Source of the DNA: Stemphylium vesicarium | Lineage: Eukaryota; Ascomycota; Dothideomycetes; Pleosporales; Pleosporaceae | Direction: 5' to 3' | NCBI GenBank assembly: GCA_004380135.1 | Contig: QXCR01000103.1 | Coordinates: 1-64,000 of the forward strand | Length of the DNA: 64,000 nt | Shown: positions 22,041 through 32,729 of the stretch, one piece after another | Numbering within the stretch: the first letter of the stretch is position 1 | Layout: every line of letters starts with the position of its first letter | The notes under the pieces: generated by a model | Seen by the model: only the letters and a program-made list of their open reading frames with translations | What the model was told of the DNA's origin: nothing | Databases searched by the model: none | Position numbers and translations under genes: made by a program

Positions 22041-22095
22041 CTTTTGAGATGTTAGTACAAATCTCGCATTCGATTGGTGCATCAATGGAACTTAC
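22041..22095 (-). other. 55-nt insert with spliceosomal intron signals inside the tRNA T-arm
   Basis: It starts GTAAGT, contains TACTAAC (22057-22051) with the branch A 10-11 nt before the end, and ends AAAAG. It lies exactly between tRNA positions 53 and 54. Confidence 0.85.
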
Positions 22096-22110
22096 CCCGG
22101 AGCCCAAGCA

Positions 22111-22126
22111 GGCTATGTATAGCACA
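22111..22126 (-). other. Canonical 16-nt tRNA intron
   Basis: Lies between nucleotides 37 and 38 of the tRNA, the standard site for the tRNA splicing endonuclease. It can form a small GCTA/TAGC hairpin. Confidence 0.85.
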
Positions 22127-22162
22127 TGGGAAGCTTGGATTTTACCCTTAAACCATCGCCGC

Positions 22163-22809
22163 GATGGAGAGCTCTTGCGATGCATTGATTAGATAAGGCG
22201 GACTATAACGCTTATATATTCAATACAAACGTTGCTCGGCACAAAGAATAAACGCCCATCAAGAAGGCGCGCCCCTTGAAAGACGGCATTGACGGCGTAC
22301 AGCGGTACTCGTAGCGTTGGGTGTGGGGTAGTGGTATGGCGAGGGCGGGGCTGGCGCTTATGTCTCCAGATGCATCTATCCACCTCGAACGCCGACCGTT
22401 ACTACACAGCCCTATCCATGACAGATAACTCAATTGCACCAACGAGAGAGTGCAGCTCTTGAAATACGGCTAATCAAGTCAAATTTGAGCCCTTTGCTTC
22501 GGTTTGCCAAACAACGCCGTATCTTTGTATTCGTCAGATTGAAGCGCACCTGCGCACGTCACAGTGACACGGCGCGGGCCGCATCATATCAATATGCCTG
22601 TAGGGTGATATGGGCGCACCTCAATTGGAGAGTATAGGCGAATGCTTACATGAGCTTCTCAGCCTCCCCCCTCTCAAGCGCTTTGAGGTCCATTCCTTCA
22701 TCACCAACACATCTTTCATTCCCCGTACCACACACTCGATTCGAGGGTTTTCGAATTTTCACCCGATAAATCATCCAGCCAGATAAGACGCTACAAAATT
22801 TCGAGCGAA
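22163..22809. other. Intergenic, no gene recognised
   Basis: Upstream flank of the tRNA gene and 5' flank of the broken modin-like gene. No convincing ORF. Confidence 0.5.
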
Positions 22810-24545
22810 ACAGATGTAGCTACTGCGGCCCTGGCTATCGCAATCTCAGCCTTGGTTATTGCAGTCGGCCAGCTCATTTCGCAGTTGTTCTCAACCGCCG
22901 ATGCCTATCGCAGACGTCAGCCTTCCGTCATTGGTGACTGGTTTCAATTAGTGAAGCTTCGCTTCAGATGGTATGCGATTTGACACCAGAACCGGCGCGC
23001 CTTGCTTGGAGTAGCATGCACTAAGTCTATTTACTGGATGATCTCCACTACCAACAACAATTCATGGTAATAAACATGCTCCATCTTTTGTTCAATGATG
23101 CTGGCAATCTTGTCAAAGAGTGGCCAGATAATCTTGCACTAGTTTGCATCATACGCAAAACTCGATCTTGGGACTTCATGCCACCAGATATTGTGCGACC
23201 TGTCGCTACCACCACAGTGGGTTGTTTGATTAGTATGGCATATCGTATGGGTATGGTATGGGTTAATTTGAAGCTTGACGAAGGAATAATGCGTGCGATT
23301 GGCAAAGGATAGAGTCTTTCAATATCGATAGTGCGTGGTCTAGGTCTGGTAGTCGAGTACAGCGCGCTTGTGCGTAATGGATTATACGACTTCGTACCCG
23401 CTATATCTAGCATCGAGGCAGATAAGGTACGTTGCATGCGAAGAACATGCTTACTGAGAAAGCTGACGCCTAGGAGATGGCGTGCGGGCTTCTCCCTGGT
23501 AGAACGCTGTGGCCAGAAGAACGGGGGTGGGTATTTGATCATGGATTCGACATCTCTTTGAGAGAAGAACCGTCGCAGTCAGGCCCAGAACTAAGGCGTG
23601 CTCTCCAAACACTTGTCTTTTCGACCGAGACTAAAGCAATTCTTCGAGGGAGCCTGAACAACAAAGACAACGCACAAAAGCTTCCTGGATTCACAGACAT
23701 CCTTGGCCTGTGGTGTGACTGACTTCCTATCAAGGGGAATCAAAATTTCAACGTCATCGAAAACCCATTCCCGTTCCCTGTAACAACAGTGGGCGAGGTA
23801 CCAGAGACAAGAGTGGTATGGGAAATTCTGCTCGAGGCATGTGGAGCAAACTTGTCTGTTGTGCAACAACGAGTCCTCCAGTTTTACGAAAAGTGGAAAA
23901 AGTATGATGGTCTTCTATACGAATTACGCGTGGATGACGAATTGTCTAAGCGTCGCCAAGAACCGCATCCGGATTTCTTCAAGTCAGCGTTCGATGAAGC
24001 TACATCATATTTCAAGGATATGGGAATCGGATTCTATCCACGCTTAGTCAAGCACCACATCGACGTAAACGCAAATTCGGCTCGTCTAACAGAGGAAAAC
24101 ATAACAAGTGGAAAAGACAAAACACGTCCTATCTTTCACAGATGTAACGCGTGTGGGTCGCCAAGAGGAATACCGGGTGACTGGAACCTTATGCTGGTGG
24201 AGCGCGCATACATATACGCTGAAAACGTACCAAGGATTGTGGAGCTCATGAATAACGACGACGACTTGAAGGCTGATATCAGGTACTCCTACGAAGATGC
24301 ATGGTGGATGATGATAATGAGGCTCCATGCCTGGACTATGAGCGTGTACTGGAGAAACCGAGGGCATCAAGATTCCGAGTGACTGTGATGATAATCCGGC
24401 CCGGGTCTACATATTGTAGGGAATTTGGGAACACTTTAGGGTTATCGTATGCTCGATTGGAAAGGCAGCGTGTAGCGAAGGACCACAACAGGTCCTATCA
24501 CATGTTCGGCTATCTTTTCGCGGCTTGTTCCGATTCATCAGGTCG
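22810..24545 (+). pseudogene. Degenerate modin-like gene
   Basis: Several frame blocks in the right order resemble the fungal family annotated as modin. These are a hydrophobic N-terminus (ALAIAISALVIAVGQLIS, then RRRQPSVIGDW), WDFMPPDIVRPVATTTVG, LGLVVEYSALVRNG, and near the end GIKIPSDCDDNPARVYI. They are interrupted by in-frame stops at 22981-22983, 23310-23312, 23720-23722 and 24417-24419, and by a frameshift around 24350. One intron still looks intact (23427-23473, GTACGT..CTGAC..TAG). The longest open block is 23723-24382. The protein's role is unknown to me. The family name is from memory of annotation practice, so it is less certain than the decay itself. Sequencing error alone is unlikely to cause so many breaks. 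Confidence 0.65.
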
Positions 24546-25609
24546 TCCACACAGCAGTCATGAGAAATCGCATGGACAACCAATTTTCATTCCAAACTCG
24601 ACGACGAAAGGGTATACGACTGCGATTCAAAATGTAGTATGGGGCACCACGTACACGGTAAATACAAATGCGTACCCCCTCTACATATTTTGCCCCCCAA
24701 GGCCCAGACCAACTTCCGCGTTTTAACAATAACGGTAGCCATCAACATCCAGACCGCCCCTATGCACCAAACGCCCTTCTACAACCCCAAAGCGTCCTCA
24801 AGAACAAAACCGGTGCACTACGTTTTACCACAACGTAACCCTCGCTGCACCTGCGCGTCCGATTCCCTCCACTACGTCCATCACCCAATAAAAGGGTCTT
24901 ACCAGCAAACCGACGATCGCTCAGGAGTGTATTTCGTTTCAGTGTAAGACACGGAGGGAACAGGCGCAGTAGCGTGTTTCGCAATGTTGGTTCTACGGTG
25001 CATTTGTGGGGGAAGAAGATCAGCGAACTGTAGGCTGCCTAGGTATGCCGAGGGTGAGATGTGGGTCGCGTGCTGACACAAGGCCGGAAGCCGAGAACAC
25101 CGCGTCTTTTTGCTACATGAGTGTTTGCTGGTGACCGCGGGTGTAACGTTGAGGTATGTCGGGTAGGTGGAATTAGAATCAGGGGAAGCAGACCGCAGTT
25201 TGGGTTTGGAGTGCTCGTGAAGTGATTATGGCCAGGACTCAGGCATGGGAGCTTTCAAGACTATTGCGACAATGGGTTATGGGATCAGATAGCAAGTCAC
25301 ATTAATGAAGAGCGGAAGTTATGAGTGATGAGCTCAATGCTCGGGTATGCATTTGCATTTGCTGTAATGCATGAAGAATATGTATAAAGAAGTGAATCGT
25401 AACAGAGATCATGTCGCAAGCGTCGTGTACTCGATACCCAGACCACCAAAGAAGAAGACCAAGAAAGTGTTCAACACCAATCCTGAAGCCGATATGCACC
25501 TTTTAACCGTTTTGTTGTCCGCGCTGCCAACACCAATAGCATGCGCCCATCCCATCGAAAAACCATATCCATAGAGAAATTCTGAAAGAAGAGTGATGAA
25601 AAAGGTCAT
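24546..25609. other. Intergenic, no gene recognised
   Basis: About 1 kb between the broken modin-like gene and the AA9 gene. Short ORFs only. Confidence 0.5.
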
Positions 25610-26479
25610 CTAAGCGGAGAAGTCCCTGGCGTGGCGCCTGACCTTGCCGAAAAGGGCAGATGCGATGCTGGGGCCAGGTGCGGCCTTGATGGTCTCGCCG
25701 GCCTTGTGCCAGTAGATGTCCCACTTGAGGAGTGCATCGCTGTCGTTGTAGAGCTCAGTGCCCAGCTTTCCAGCAGGGACCTGAGCGCTGTCGTCACCAC
25801 CGGTAATCTTGATGTTGAAGGCCTGAGGCCAGAATTGGCGGTTCTTGATGGCGCCGTTGTTGTGGACGGACATGACCTCAGTCCTCAGGACGTAGTTGCC
25901 GTTGGGGATATCAGAGGGGATGGTGACGCTCTGGGAGTTACCCTGGTCGTAGAAGATGGCGTCGGTGCCCCAGTAGCCGGTTTGCTCTTGGGCTGAACCA
26001 GAAGAGAAGCGGCCCCGGCGGTAATCGAGTAGACCAGCTTGGTGGATCTTGAAGAACTCGAGAGAGGTCTTGTCGACCTTAGCGCAGTCGCCATTGCAAG
26101 ATGCGAGGTAGGTGGCAGTCCAGCCGTGGTGGGAGCAGTCCCATCCCTCCTCGCCAGAGCCGCAGGAGCCCTCGTGGTGCCAGTGGAAGGTGACGTCCTC
26201 ACCAGCGGGAGCCTCGACGGTGTAAGGAGAGGGAGAGGCATCCTTGTGGGCAATGATGTCGGGGTGGTTGATCTGGTCACCGTAGATGGGCTGGTATCCC
26301 CAGCCCTGGTTAGTCCACCAAGCAGGGGACTGGTTGCCGGGGTCTTGCTTGGAGGCCTGACGGAAACCTTCGTAGGTCTTGCCTCCGCATTCGAACTTCT
26401 CAACGGAAGTGTGGCCGGATACGGCGGAGATGAGGGCAGCGACGATGGCGCCGGTCTGGAAGATCTTGGACATGGACAT
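25610..26479 (-). CDS. AA9-type lytic polysaccharide monooxygenase, secreted
   Basis: Intronless, 289 residues. The signal peptide ends at SAVSG, leaving His23 as the mature N-terminus, the hallmark of a copper His-brace. The second ligand is His117 in DCSHHGW, followed by the conserved TYLASCNGDC. Further on are IPSDIPNGNYVLR and SVHNN, giving His206, and RQFWPQ, giving Gln215. These match the usual second-sphere His and Gln. The position that is normally the axial copper Tyr (QFYPQC) is Trp217 here, and the following Cys is Ala220. AA9 enzymes cut cellulose or hemicelluloses oxidatively outside the cell. The altered axial position leaves substrate and activity open. The start at 26479 was preferred over the next Met two codons later. 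The upstream frame lacks a better Met near a signal peptide. Confidence 0.85.
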   Translation of the reverse strand: MSMSKIFQTGAIVAALISAVSGHTSVEKFECGGKTYEGFRQASKQDPGNQSPAWWTNQGWGYQPIYGDQINHPDIIAHKDASPSPYTVEAPAGEDVTFHWHHEGSCGSGEEGWDCSHHGWTATYLASCNGDCAKVDKTSLEFFKIHQAGLLDYRRGRFSSGSAQEQTGYWGTDAIFYDQGNSQSVTIPSDIPNGNYVLRTEVMSVHNNGAIKNRQFWPQAFNIKITGGDDSAQVPAGKLGTELYNDSDALLKWDIYWHKAGETIKAAPGPSIASALFGKVRRHARDFSA

Positions 26480-28419
26480 GTTGATTTTGGTGTTGTGGTT
26501 TGTAGGTAACGTTTCGTCGAGAAAGTTGTTGGTAAAGTTGGCACGTATGTAAAGATTGAAGAATAGTGAGTGTGATAGCACCGGGCTATGAAAGAATGAC
26601 TAGTCAAAGATTGACTGAAGAGAGAGTGAGTGGCTTGCTGGAGTGAGCGTGGTGAGGAGATGAATTGGAAGGGGGGCAAGAAGGCCTTATGAAGACTTTC
26701 ACCAGGGGCCAAGATCATCATTTGTGAGCATACAGGCCATCAGCTCGGGGGCGCTTACCTTTCCGCCCCGCATTTCCCGAAAAGCAGGAGAGGGGTTTGC
26801 AGCGTGGCTTCTGTTGGCGTTGACGTGCGCCCTGCCGACGGCGAACAGCGCCGGCGCCCCACGATGTGGAATGTGTGCCTGACGCTAATGTAGGTACGAA
26901 AGAACTAGTTGGCTAGCCACAAGGACTAGGTTCCTCAGCTATGTTGAATGACCTTCCCTAATGATCTCAGCGCGTATGCACGCTTTCGAATGACCAAGTT
27001 GACCCTGCCTCATTGCGTCGTACTAATGCTGTCATGCCCGTTGTCGCTGTCTTAGCCTCCCATGTCTTTTGAAAGGAGCGGATGGCCAGTCTCGTCCCCT
27101 GCGTCCAACCTCCACAGGTCTAGACATGATGTGTTCAAGATTTTCGGTGGACCTTCGGAAAACACCGAGATCAGTCTCATCAGGCAGAGCGACGAATCAC
27201 AACGTCGTGATGTCATGTGGTTTCCTGTGTAAAATGACTTGGTGTGTGTTATTCTCGTGGTCGGATCGCTTCTCGGCTTAACCCTGGTGGCAACAGGGGT
27301 TATACGGGCTTCCCACTGCCGCACGGCTATCCTACAACGCCGGCGTTTCAGCCACGAACCCTAGGCGAAAAGGCTATCGATAAACAGCCTATCGACAAGA
27401 GTTCTCACCTCCCAACAGGCGCTCGACGTGTGCAGTGAGTGTGGTTCACTACGAGGCCGAAAACCCACGGCGGTTTGAAAGAATGTTGTGCTATGTTTCA
27501 GGTGTGAAAAACTATGCAAGCCCCGCCGAGTGCACAACTGTAATTGTGAACACTCGAGCCTCTTGCGTAATACGAGCGCCAGGCGAATGCACTGCCGAAT
27601 GTCTTGGTAGGCTCTGTCCGCAATGATCCAGAAGCTCAACATGTGCCCGAAGATCGACAAATCGCCACGATACCCAGGTTCGATCTCCAGCCGCCAACCC
27701 GACATAGCCGGATTCCTCGGGTCTGTCGCCCGCATTCGGAACACCGTCCACCTGCTGTGCGCTTCAACAAGCGACGCTTGAAGTTTTCAACACAGCAGAC
27801 GACTGGTGCCTTCTCTTACCAAACGAAATTCGCGTGATTTCTTTTGTGCGGCACGCCAAACGCCAAACGCCATCATACCTTCTCATATGCGGAGTACGGG
27901 AACATAGACCCATTCTGCCCTAGACTCAAAGAGGCAGGAACTCCTCGAATCGTAGGAGGTGCCGATACACGATTCCTTCGGCGCTCTGGAATCCGGCAAA
28001 GCTGCTTGCAAGCAGTCTATGCATCCGGACGGATTTCTCTATTGCGAGTCCCAAAGTAGAGTGCAGCACTTGCTCAGTGTCTCCATCACGACGTGTTCAG
28101 GAAAAGCACATCTGCACTAAGATCATCGAGTCAAATGTCCGATGGCTTCTTTTGACGGCCTGTATGGCAACTTTTAGCGATCACAAAAACCAAAGTCAAA
28201 TAATTTTGAACCAAAGATTACTCTAGGTGGTCTTTCCTCGTGCTCTTCACGATAGGTCCTCTTTTGCGGCCTTTCGCGAACCCCCGATCTTGATCCTCTC
28301 GACCGTGATACCGCTCATGACCTCAGGATCCGGTACATCGAGACCTTCAAATAATTCTCCCATGCATCGATGGTCTACCTTCACAGTCTTGGTGTTTATT
28401 GCCGGTATCGGCCTTGCAC
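26480..28419. other. Intergenic, no gene recognised
   Basis: The first 250 bp are the AA9 promoter. The rest has short ORFs only. A minus-strand frame at 27361-27744 is open but resembles no family I know. Confidence 0.5.
26765..26773 (-). promoter_or_regulatory. Possible CreA-type site (GCGGGG) upstream of the AA9 gene
   Basis: GCGGGG on the minus strand, about 290 bp before the AA9 start, fits the SYGGRG carbon-repression consensus. A six-base site like this is common by chance, so this is only suggestive. Confidence 0.25.
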
Positions 28420-31345
28420 TTACACCGTATCTGCTAAGACCGCACGCACACTCCGGCTCGGGCCCAATGCGCGGACACGTTTTGTCGCCCTTGGGGGCAG
28501 CATCTTTACACGAGAGGATCCGTGGGGTGCTTGGCCACCCACCATGAAGCTTCCATCCGGAGCTTGGCGTAGGCGGGAAACTTGGGATCGGCTGAGAGAT
28601 ACCGGCTGCGACATCTGGTTACCCATGAAGATGATATTGTTTCCACCGGCCCGGTAACCCCGGGCGAGAGCATTGAGATCAAGCGTTATCCCTCGCGCGC
28701 TGAAGCCGCTGCTGTCCAACTCCGCATTGGGATCCTCGTCGTCTTCGTCTTCTTCGTCATCTTCATCCTCTTCTTTTTCCTTGCCTGCATCAAGGACTTC
28801 CCCGTCTTTCTTGGATCCTCCATCCGATGCAGCTTCGGTGTCGATATCGTCGTTGATAGGTTCTCTGTTGTTCTCAGCGCCAGGTCTGCTTTCTTCGCTT
28901 TCTCTTTCCTTTCTGTTTGCTGCTTCGACCGGCTGCATTGCATTCCAAACAGCTCTACCCACACGAAAGTTTTTCTTGTCATCATCGCTCCAAGTCGCAT
29001 ACAGCTTCATGAAGCTAACGGACCCTGGGTTCATGAGCATCATGGTTGGATTGCAAACATCGATCAACTTAGCCAGTCGCGCATCTGCAATCCAAGTCTT
29101 GTTGCCAGCCTCTTTAGATACTGACCCATGAATTGCCCGTTGAATGTTATCCCAAACCGTGTCGAACAAAGGTACAGACACGCCGACTTGCTCGCCCACC
29201 AGCGCTGCTTCAAGTAAACGAGCTACCGTCTGATCAGGCCAAGAGAGAGCGCTCTTATGGTCCTTGAAAAGGGGATGCTTTTCGAGCTGCGGTAGGATGA
29301 AATTTCCAGATTGCGGTGCAGGTTGCGATCATACCAAACCAGTCGAAATGTAGGTCGTTTTCGTCTGTTATCAGCCAGTGTCGAAGTTGCTCAAGTAACT
29401 TTAGACGCTTTCTTTGCTGCTCAACGGATTTCAAGAACTCGGATCGTTCATATGTGCCCTCAGGAAAGTTCTCCTGTCGATCCAAGATCTTCTGTGATTC
29501 GGGTTTGCACATCAAGTTGACTACCTTGACGACCCATTCATGAGCTTCGGCTGTTGTTTTGGGCTCCTCATGAACTCTGTGCATGAACATTTCCCCTAAT
29601 ATGCTTGAACCTTCTAGACGTCGGATTTGCTTCTTGTCCCAGATGGCGCGGTCGTTGCGGCGGTTGGTTACCATGTTTGCAATCGAGTAGCCTCGTCCAA
29701 ATTCAACCTTCTTACAAGGGTCTTGTACAGTCTTTAGGCTTTTCCCAAACAAAAGTCTGTCTTCCCTTCCGTGAAGTACAAGTTCCATATAGGGCCATCG
29801 AGGAGCGTCCGAGTGAGGTACCCTACTTCCGACTACGTAGAGCCAGCCTTTGTAGAGGATGTCTGCGCCCAGATACTCTATCTTTGTAGCTCTGTAGTAC
29901 AGTTGCAGCTCAAGTTCGTACTTCAGAAGGCCACAACGTATTGGATGTCTCTTCGTGACTAAGTTCCGTTAGTTGTTTGCTTTCTTCATCAGAGGCTGGC
30001 AGTGCCCAAAACTTACTCCAGTTCTTGTTTTTAACGGTCTTTCCAAGCATGTCGTGATCGGCCAGTTTGTTCTTTTCCAGTATCTGACCCCAGCGATCAT
30101 TCAAAGCACTTTCCCATTGATCCTTGAGAATATTGCGCATATTCTGGTAGAGGGGGCCGATCTTCGTCATCTTTGGGTTTTCTGTGAACGGTCGTTGAAG
30201 AGGATCGAGTTTTCCAAAATCCGAAGAAGCCTTGCGAACTCGATCTTGGAATTCCTTGAATGGTTTCTCAAGCGTCCCTTTCTCTTCCATGACCAAGCTT
30301 ATGCCAACGAGCATCTGGATAGCCACGGTGACCCATATGGGGACTTCATTGTGATTCAGCATATGCTTGATACCACGCGTCGCTTCGTCGAGCCCATAGG
30401 TGGAGCTCGACAAGAGATATGTTGCATGAAAGATCTGTGCCCAATATATTGTGTCCCATGTGTCGGGGGCCACGTCGGCTGTTCGACCTTGCACAGTTTT
30501 CGGTGTCACGGCTGTAAGGCTGTCCCCGATATGGGTCTTGACAATGAAGAGGTACGTCTTCAGACCGATATATATGTTTGCCATGCAATATGTTTCCTGT
30601 TCACACTCGTGATCGTTGGCTCGAAGTCTCATAGAGGGTTTAACACGAAGGTCGGGATCAGCTTTGTCGATGACTGCCTCCGGCGGGTGGTGGATGTGGT
30701 GGAACAACAACATTTGAAGAGTCTAAACAGGGTAGTCCTTGGCCGGGAACTTCTTTGGCCGGACTAACATCAGGTCAAACTGATTCTCTGCTGATCGCAC
30801 AAGATCCACGGCTGTGTTCGAAAGTAGTGCGTTACGCGTAAGGCCCTCTCCTGTTTGCTGATATTTGTCCCATTCACGCACAATGTATGCTCGGACTTTG
30901 TAGATCTCTTCCATGAACGATGCAATGGTAAAGAAAAACTCTTCATCAAGCCCTTCTTCATCTTGCTCGATAGGGACTGGCTCGACTTTGGGCAGATTTC
31001 CTTCTTTAACCTCACTTATCAGCTCATCCAATGGGTCCGTCTCTTCTACTGCGAGACCAGCAAAGCGGTTGTTGGGTTTGATGTCGTCGGGAACTGATGA
31101 CGGCTTGGGAATCAGAAGAGTCAAGAGGTTTGCAGCCTCCTCAAGAATACCAACGAAGTATGAGTGTCTTTTGTTACTCCATAATCACTGAAATGTCCTT
31201 CTTCGAACCGTTTGGCTACTTTGTTCCGAGTTAGAATCACTCGATCAAAGACCCTCTGGAGAGCTGATGAAACTTCAATCTTCGGCTGGCAGGACGCGAT
31301 AGATTGAGCCATCTTCATAAACTCGGACACCTGTATAGTGTATTG
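28420..31345 (-). pseudogene. Degenerate DUF6604-family gene
   Basis: In order from 31345 downwards, the minus strand encodes QYTIQVSEFMKMAQSI, YFVGILEEAANLL, NRFAGLAVEE, EEFFFTIASFMEEIYKVRA and NALLSNTAVDLVRSAE. This is the layout of the fungal DUF6604 domain, continued by its usual helical C-terminal part (RHPIRCGLLKYELELQLYYR, EFGRGYSIANMVTNRRND) and an acidic low-complexity tail. Breaks: the N-terminal ~60-100 residues of the domain are missing; a frameshift lies near 31165-31180; TAG at 30725-30723 where Trp or Gln would fit; and a frameshift lies between about 29340 and 29287. One intact intron (30016-29959, GTAAGT..CTAAC..TAG) restores frame where a break first appeared. The function of DUF6604 proteins is not established. 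Several independent lesions favour a pseudogene over error. Confidence 0.75.
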
Positions 31346-32729
31346 GCTTTCGCTTCTGGTTTAGCGGGCTGCTTGGCCGGCTTTCGACCTTTTCCTTTCC
31401 CACGCCGTGGCGCCTCCTGCACCGGGGACGCGAAACGTGGGGCGATCTATTGGCCCGCTAAACTTGAAACGGTTCTAAGCCCACTTCCTTACCGCCTCTG
31501 CGGCGCGCCACCAGTAGACTACTCTGTATGCTGTACAGCTGCAAGAAGGATATGTGTTTGGCAGATGCAGCAGCCTAGAGTCGTCGAAATAGTGAATGCC
31601 TATGATTAATACCTAGTATGTTGCGAGTGGTGACGAGCCAGAATACTCTAGTCTGGCATCCTGTGATCCGCAGTGGAGAGCCGATTCTGCACTCGCCTGG
31701 GCTGTGCCTGCGCAAGAGTTCGATAGAAAGAGAAAAGGGGGAAATATGGGGGGGGGCGTTCGATAAGTAAGAGGTGAGCTGATGGATATGAGATGGATGC
31801 CAAGGAGGCAATCAGATCTCAACCATGGTACAGAGGAGGATGGAAAATCTCTTCAAAGGGTCTGATATCAAGCCTGTTGGCACGAACCTAGGCATCTACT
31901 GATTGCACAAGTTCATTGATACTTTCGTCTTTCCTCGGCCATGTGATTTGGGTTGAGCCTTGGTGCTTAATAATTATTTCGCTGTCGCAATCTCCTGTCC
32001 GTGGTTCGGTAAGTAACTTCTCCGTTGATCTATTAGTTTTCATCAAGTTGCTGCACTCGCAATTTCGGTTTCGAAAATCTACGGCAATACCGTAAAACAG
32101 CTCCTAGTGTATGGGACAAATTCGAGCATTCATGGCGTTGGTTGTGGCGGTGCCATTGATATGCTTTCAGTAGTGCAGTACAGGGTAGAATAGTAAGTCC
32201 GTGATCTGTTCTGTTGGCTCTTTTTACAAGATTTCCCTTTGCAAGGTCCATCGGAAGTCTTTGCGCACTCCCTCTGGAATACTAAATGTCATGTCAGGAT
32301 ACCTAAGTACAAAGTCACGTTGACAACCATACGCATCGTCGCGCGTCGCGTTTAGTCGGCAGCACGAGGCTAACAACGTATTGTCTACTCTTGCACGCAT
32401 AGATGCCAAGTAAAAGCACATTCGCGCGCTGATTAAGTAGAACAGATACCGCAGTAGTAGACTGGTCCAGACATACTCTGTAGAACAGGCTGTGACGTGT
32501 TGGCATCAAAGATGCATACATTTTCGCAATGACGTTCGATGACGATCGCACCAAATACTGACCCCACCAAACCCGCATCTACATCATAACCCTACATCAT
32601 AACTATTTTTCGGTCGACACGTATACTCCAAAACTTCTATTCTCACAAATTCAATCCTCATTGCCTGCAAATTAAACTTTTTGTGATCTCTTTCAATCTC
32701 ACCACACAACCCCTTACAAATCTTCAGTC
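31346..32729. other. Intergenic, no gene recognised
   Basis: 5' side of the DUF6604 remnant and promoter of the dehydrogenase gene. The leader of the latter is pyrimidine and CA-rich. Confidence 0.5.

Larger units (their letters stand above)
22021..22162 (-). tRNA. tRNA-Gly(CCC) with an anticodon intron and a second, spliceosomal-like intron
   Basis: On the minus strand the acceptor stem GCGGCGA (22162-22156) pairs perfectly with TCGCCGC (22028-22022), followed by discriminator A. D-arm GTTT..AAAT, anticodon stem CAAGC/GCTTG, and loop TTCCCAT with anticodon CCC (22130-22128). A 16-nt intron sits after A37 (22126-22111), the canonical eukaryotic position. T-stem CCGGG (22100-22096) and T-loop TTCGAGT plus CCCGG are separated by a 55-nt insert (22095-22041). 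Excising both gives 71 nt, closely parallel to yeast tRNA-Gly(GCC). Box A (22155-22145) is intact. Box B reads AGTTCGAGTCC across the insert's 3' end, one mismatch from consensus, so Pol III could still start. It could alternatively be a pseudogene disabled by the insert. Confidence 0.9.

Noticed and set aside
22041..22095. The T-arm insert as an archaeal-type bulge-helix-bulge intron
   Set aside because: No BHB pairing is evident at its borders, while GT, TACTAAC and AG signals are all present. A structural model would be needed to exclude it fully.
27361..27744. 127-residue minus-strand frame
   Set aside because: Considered as a BTB-type remnant, but the resemblance was too weak to claim.
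28673..29131. Ser-rich plus-strand frame of 152 residues
   Set aside because: It is the reverse strand of the acidic tail of the DUF6604 remnant.
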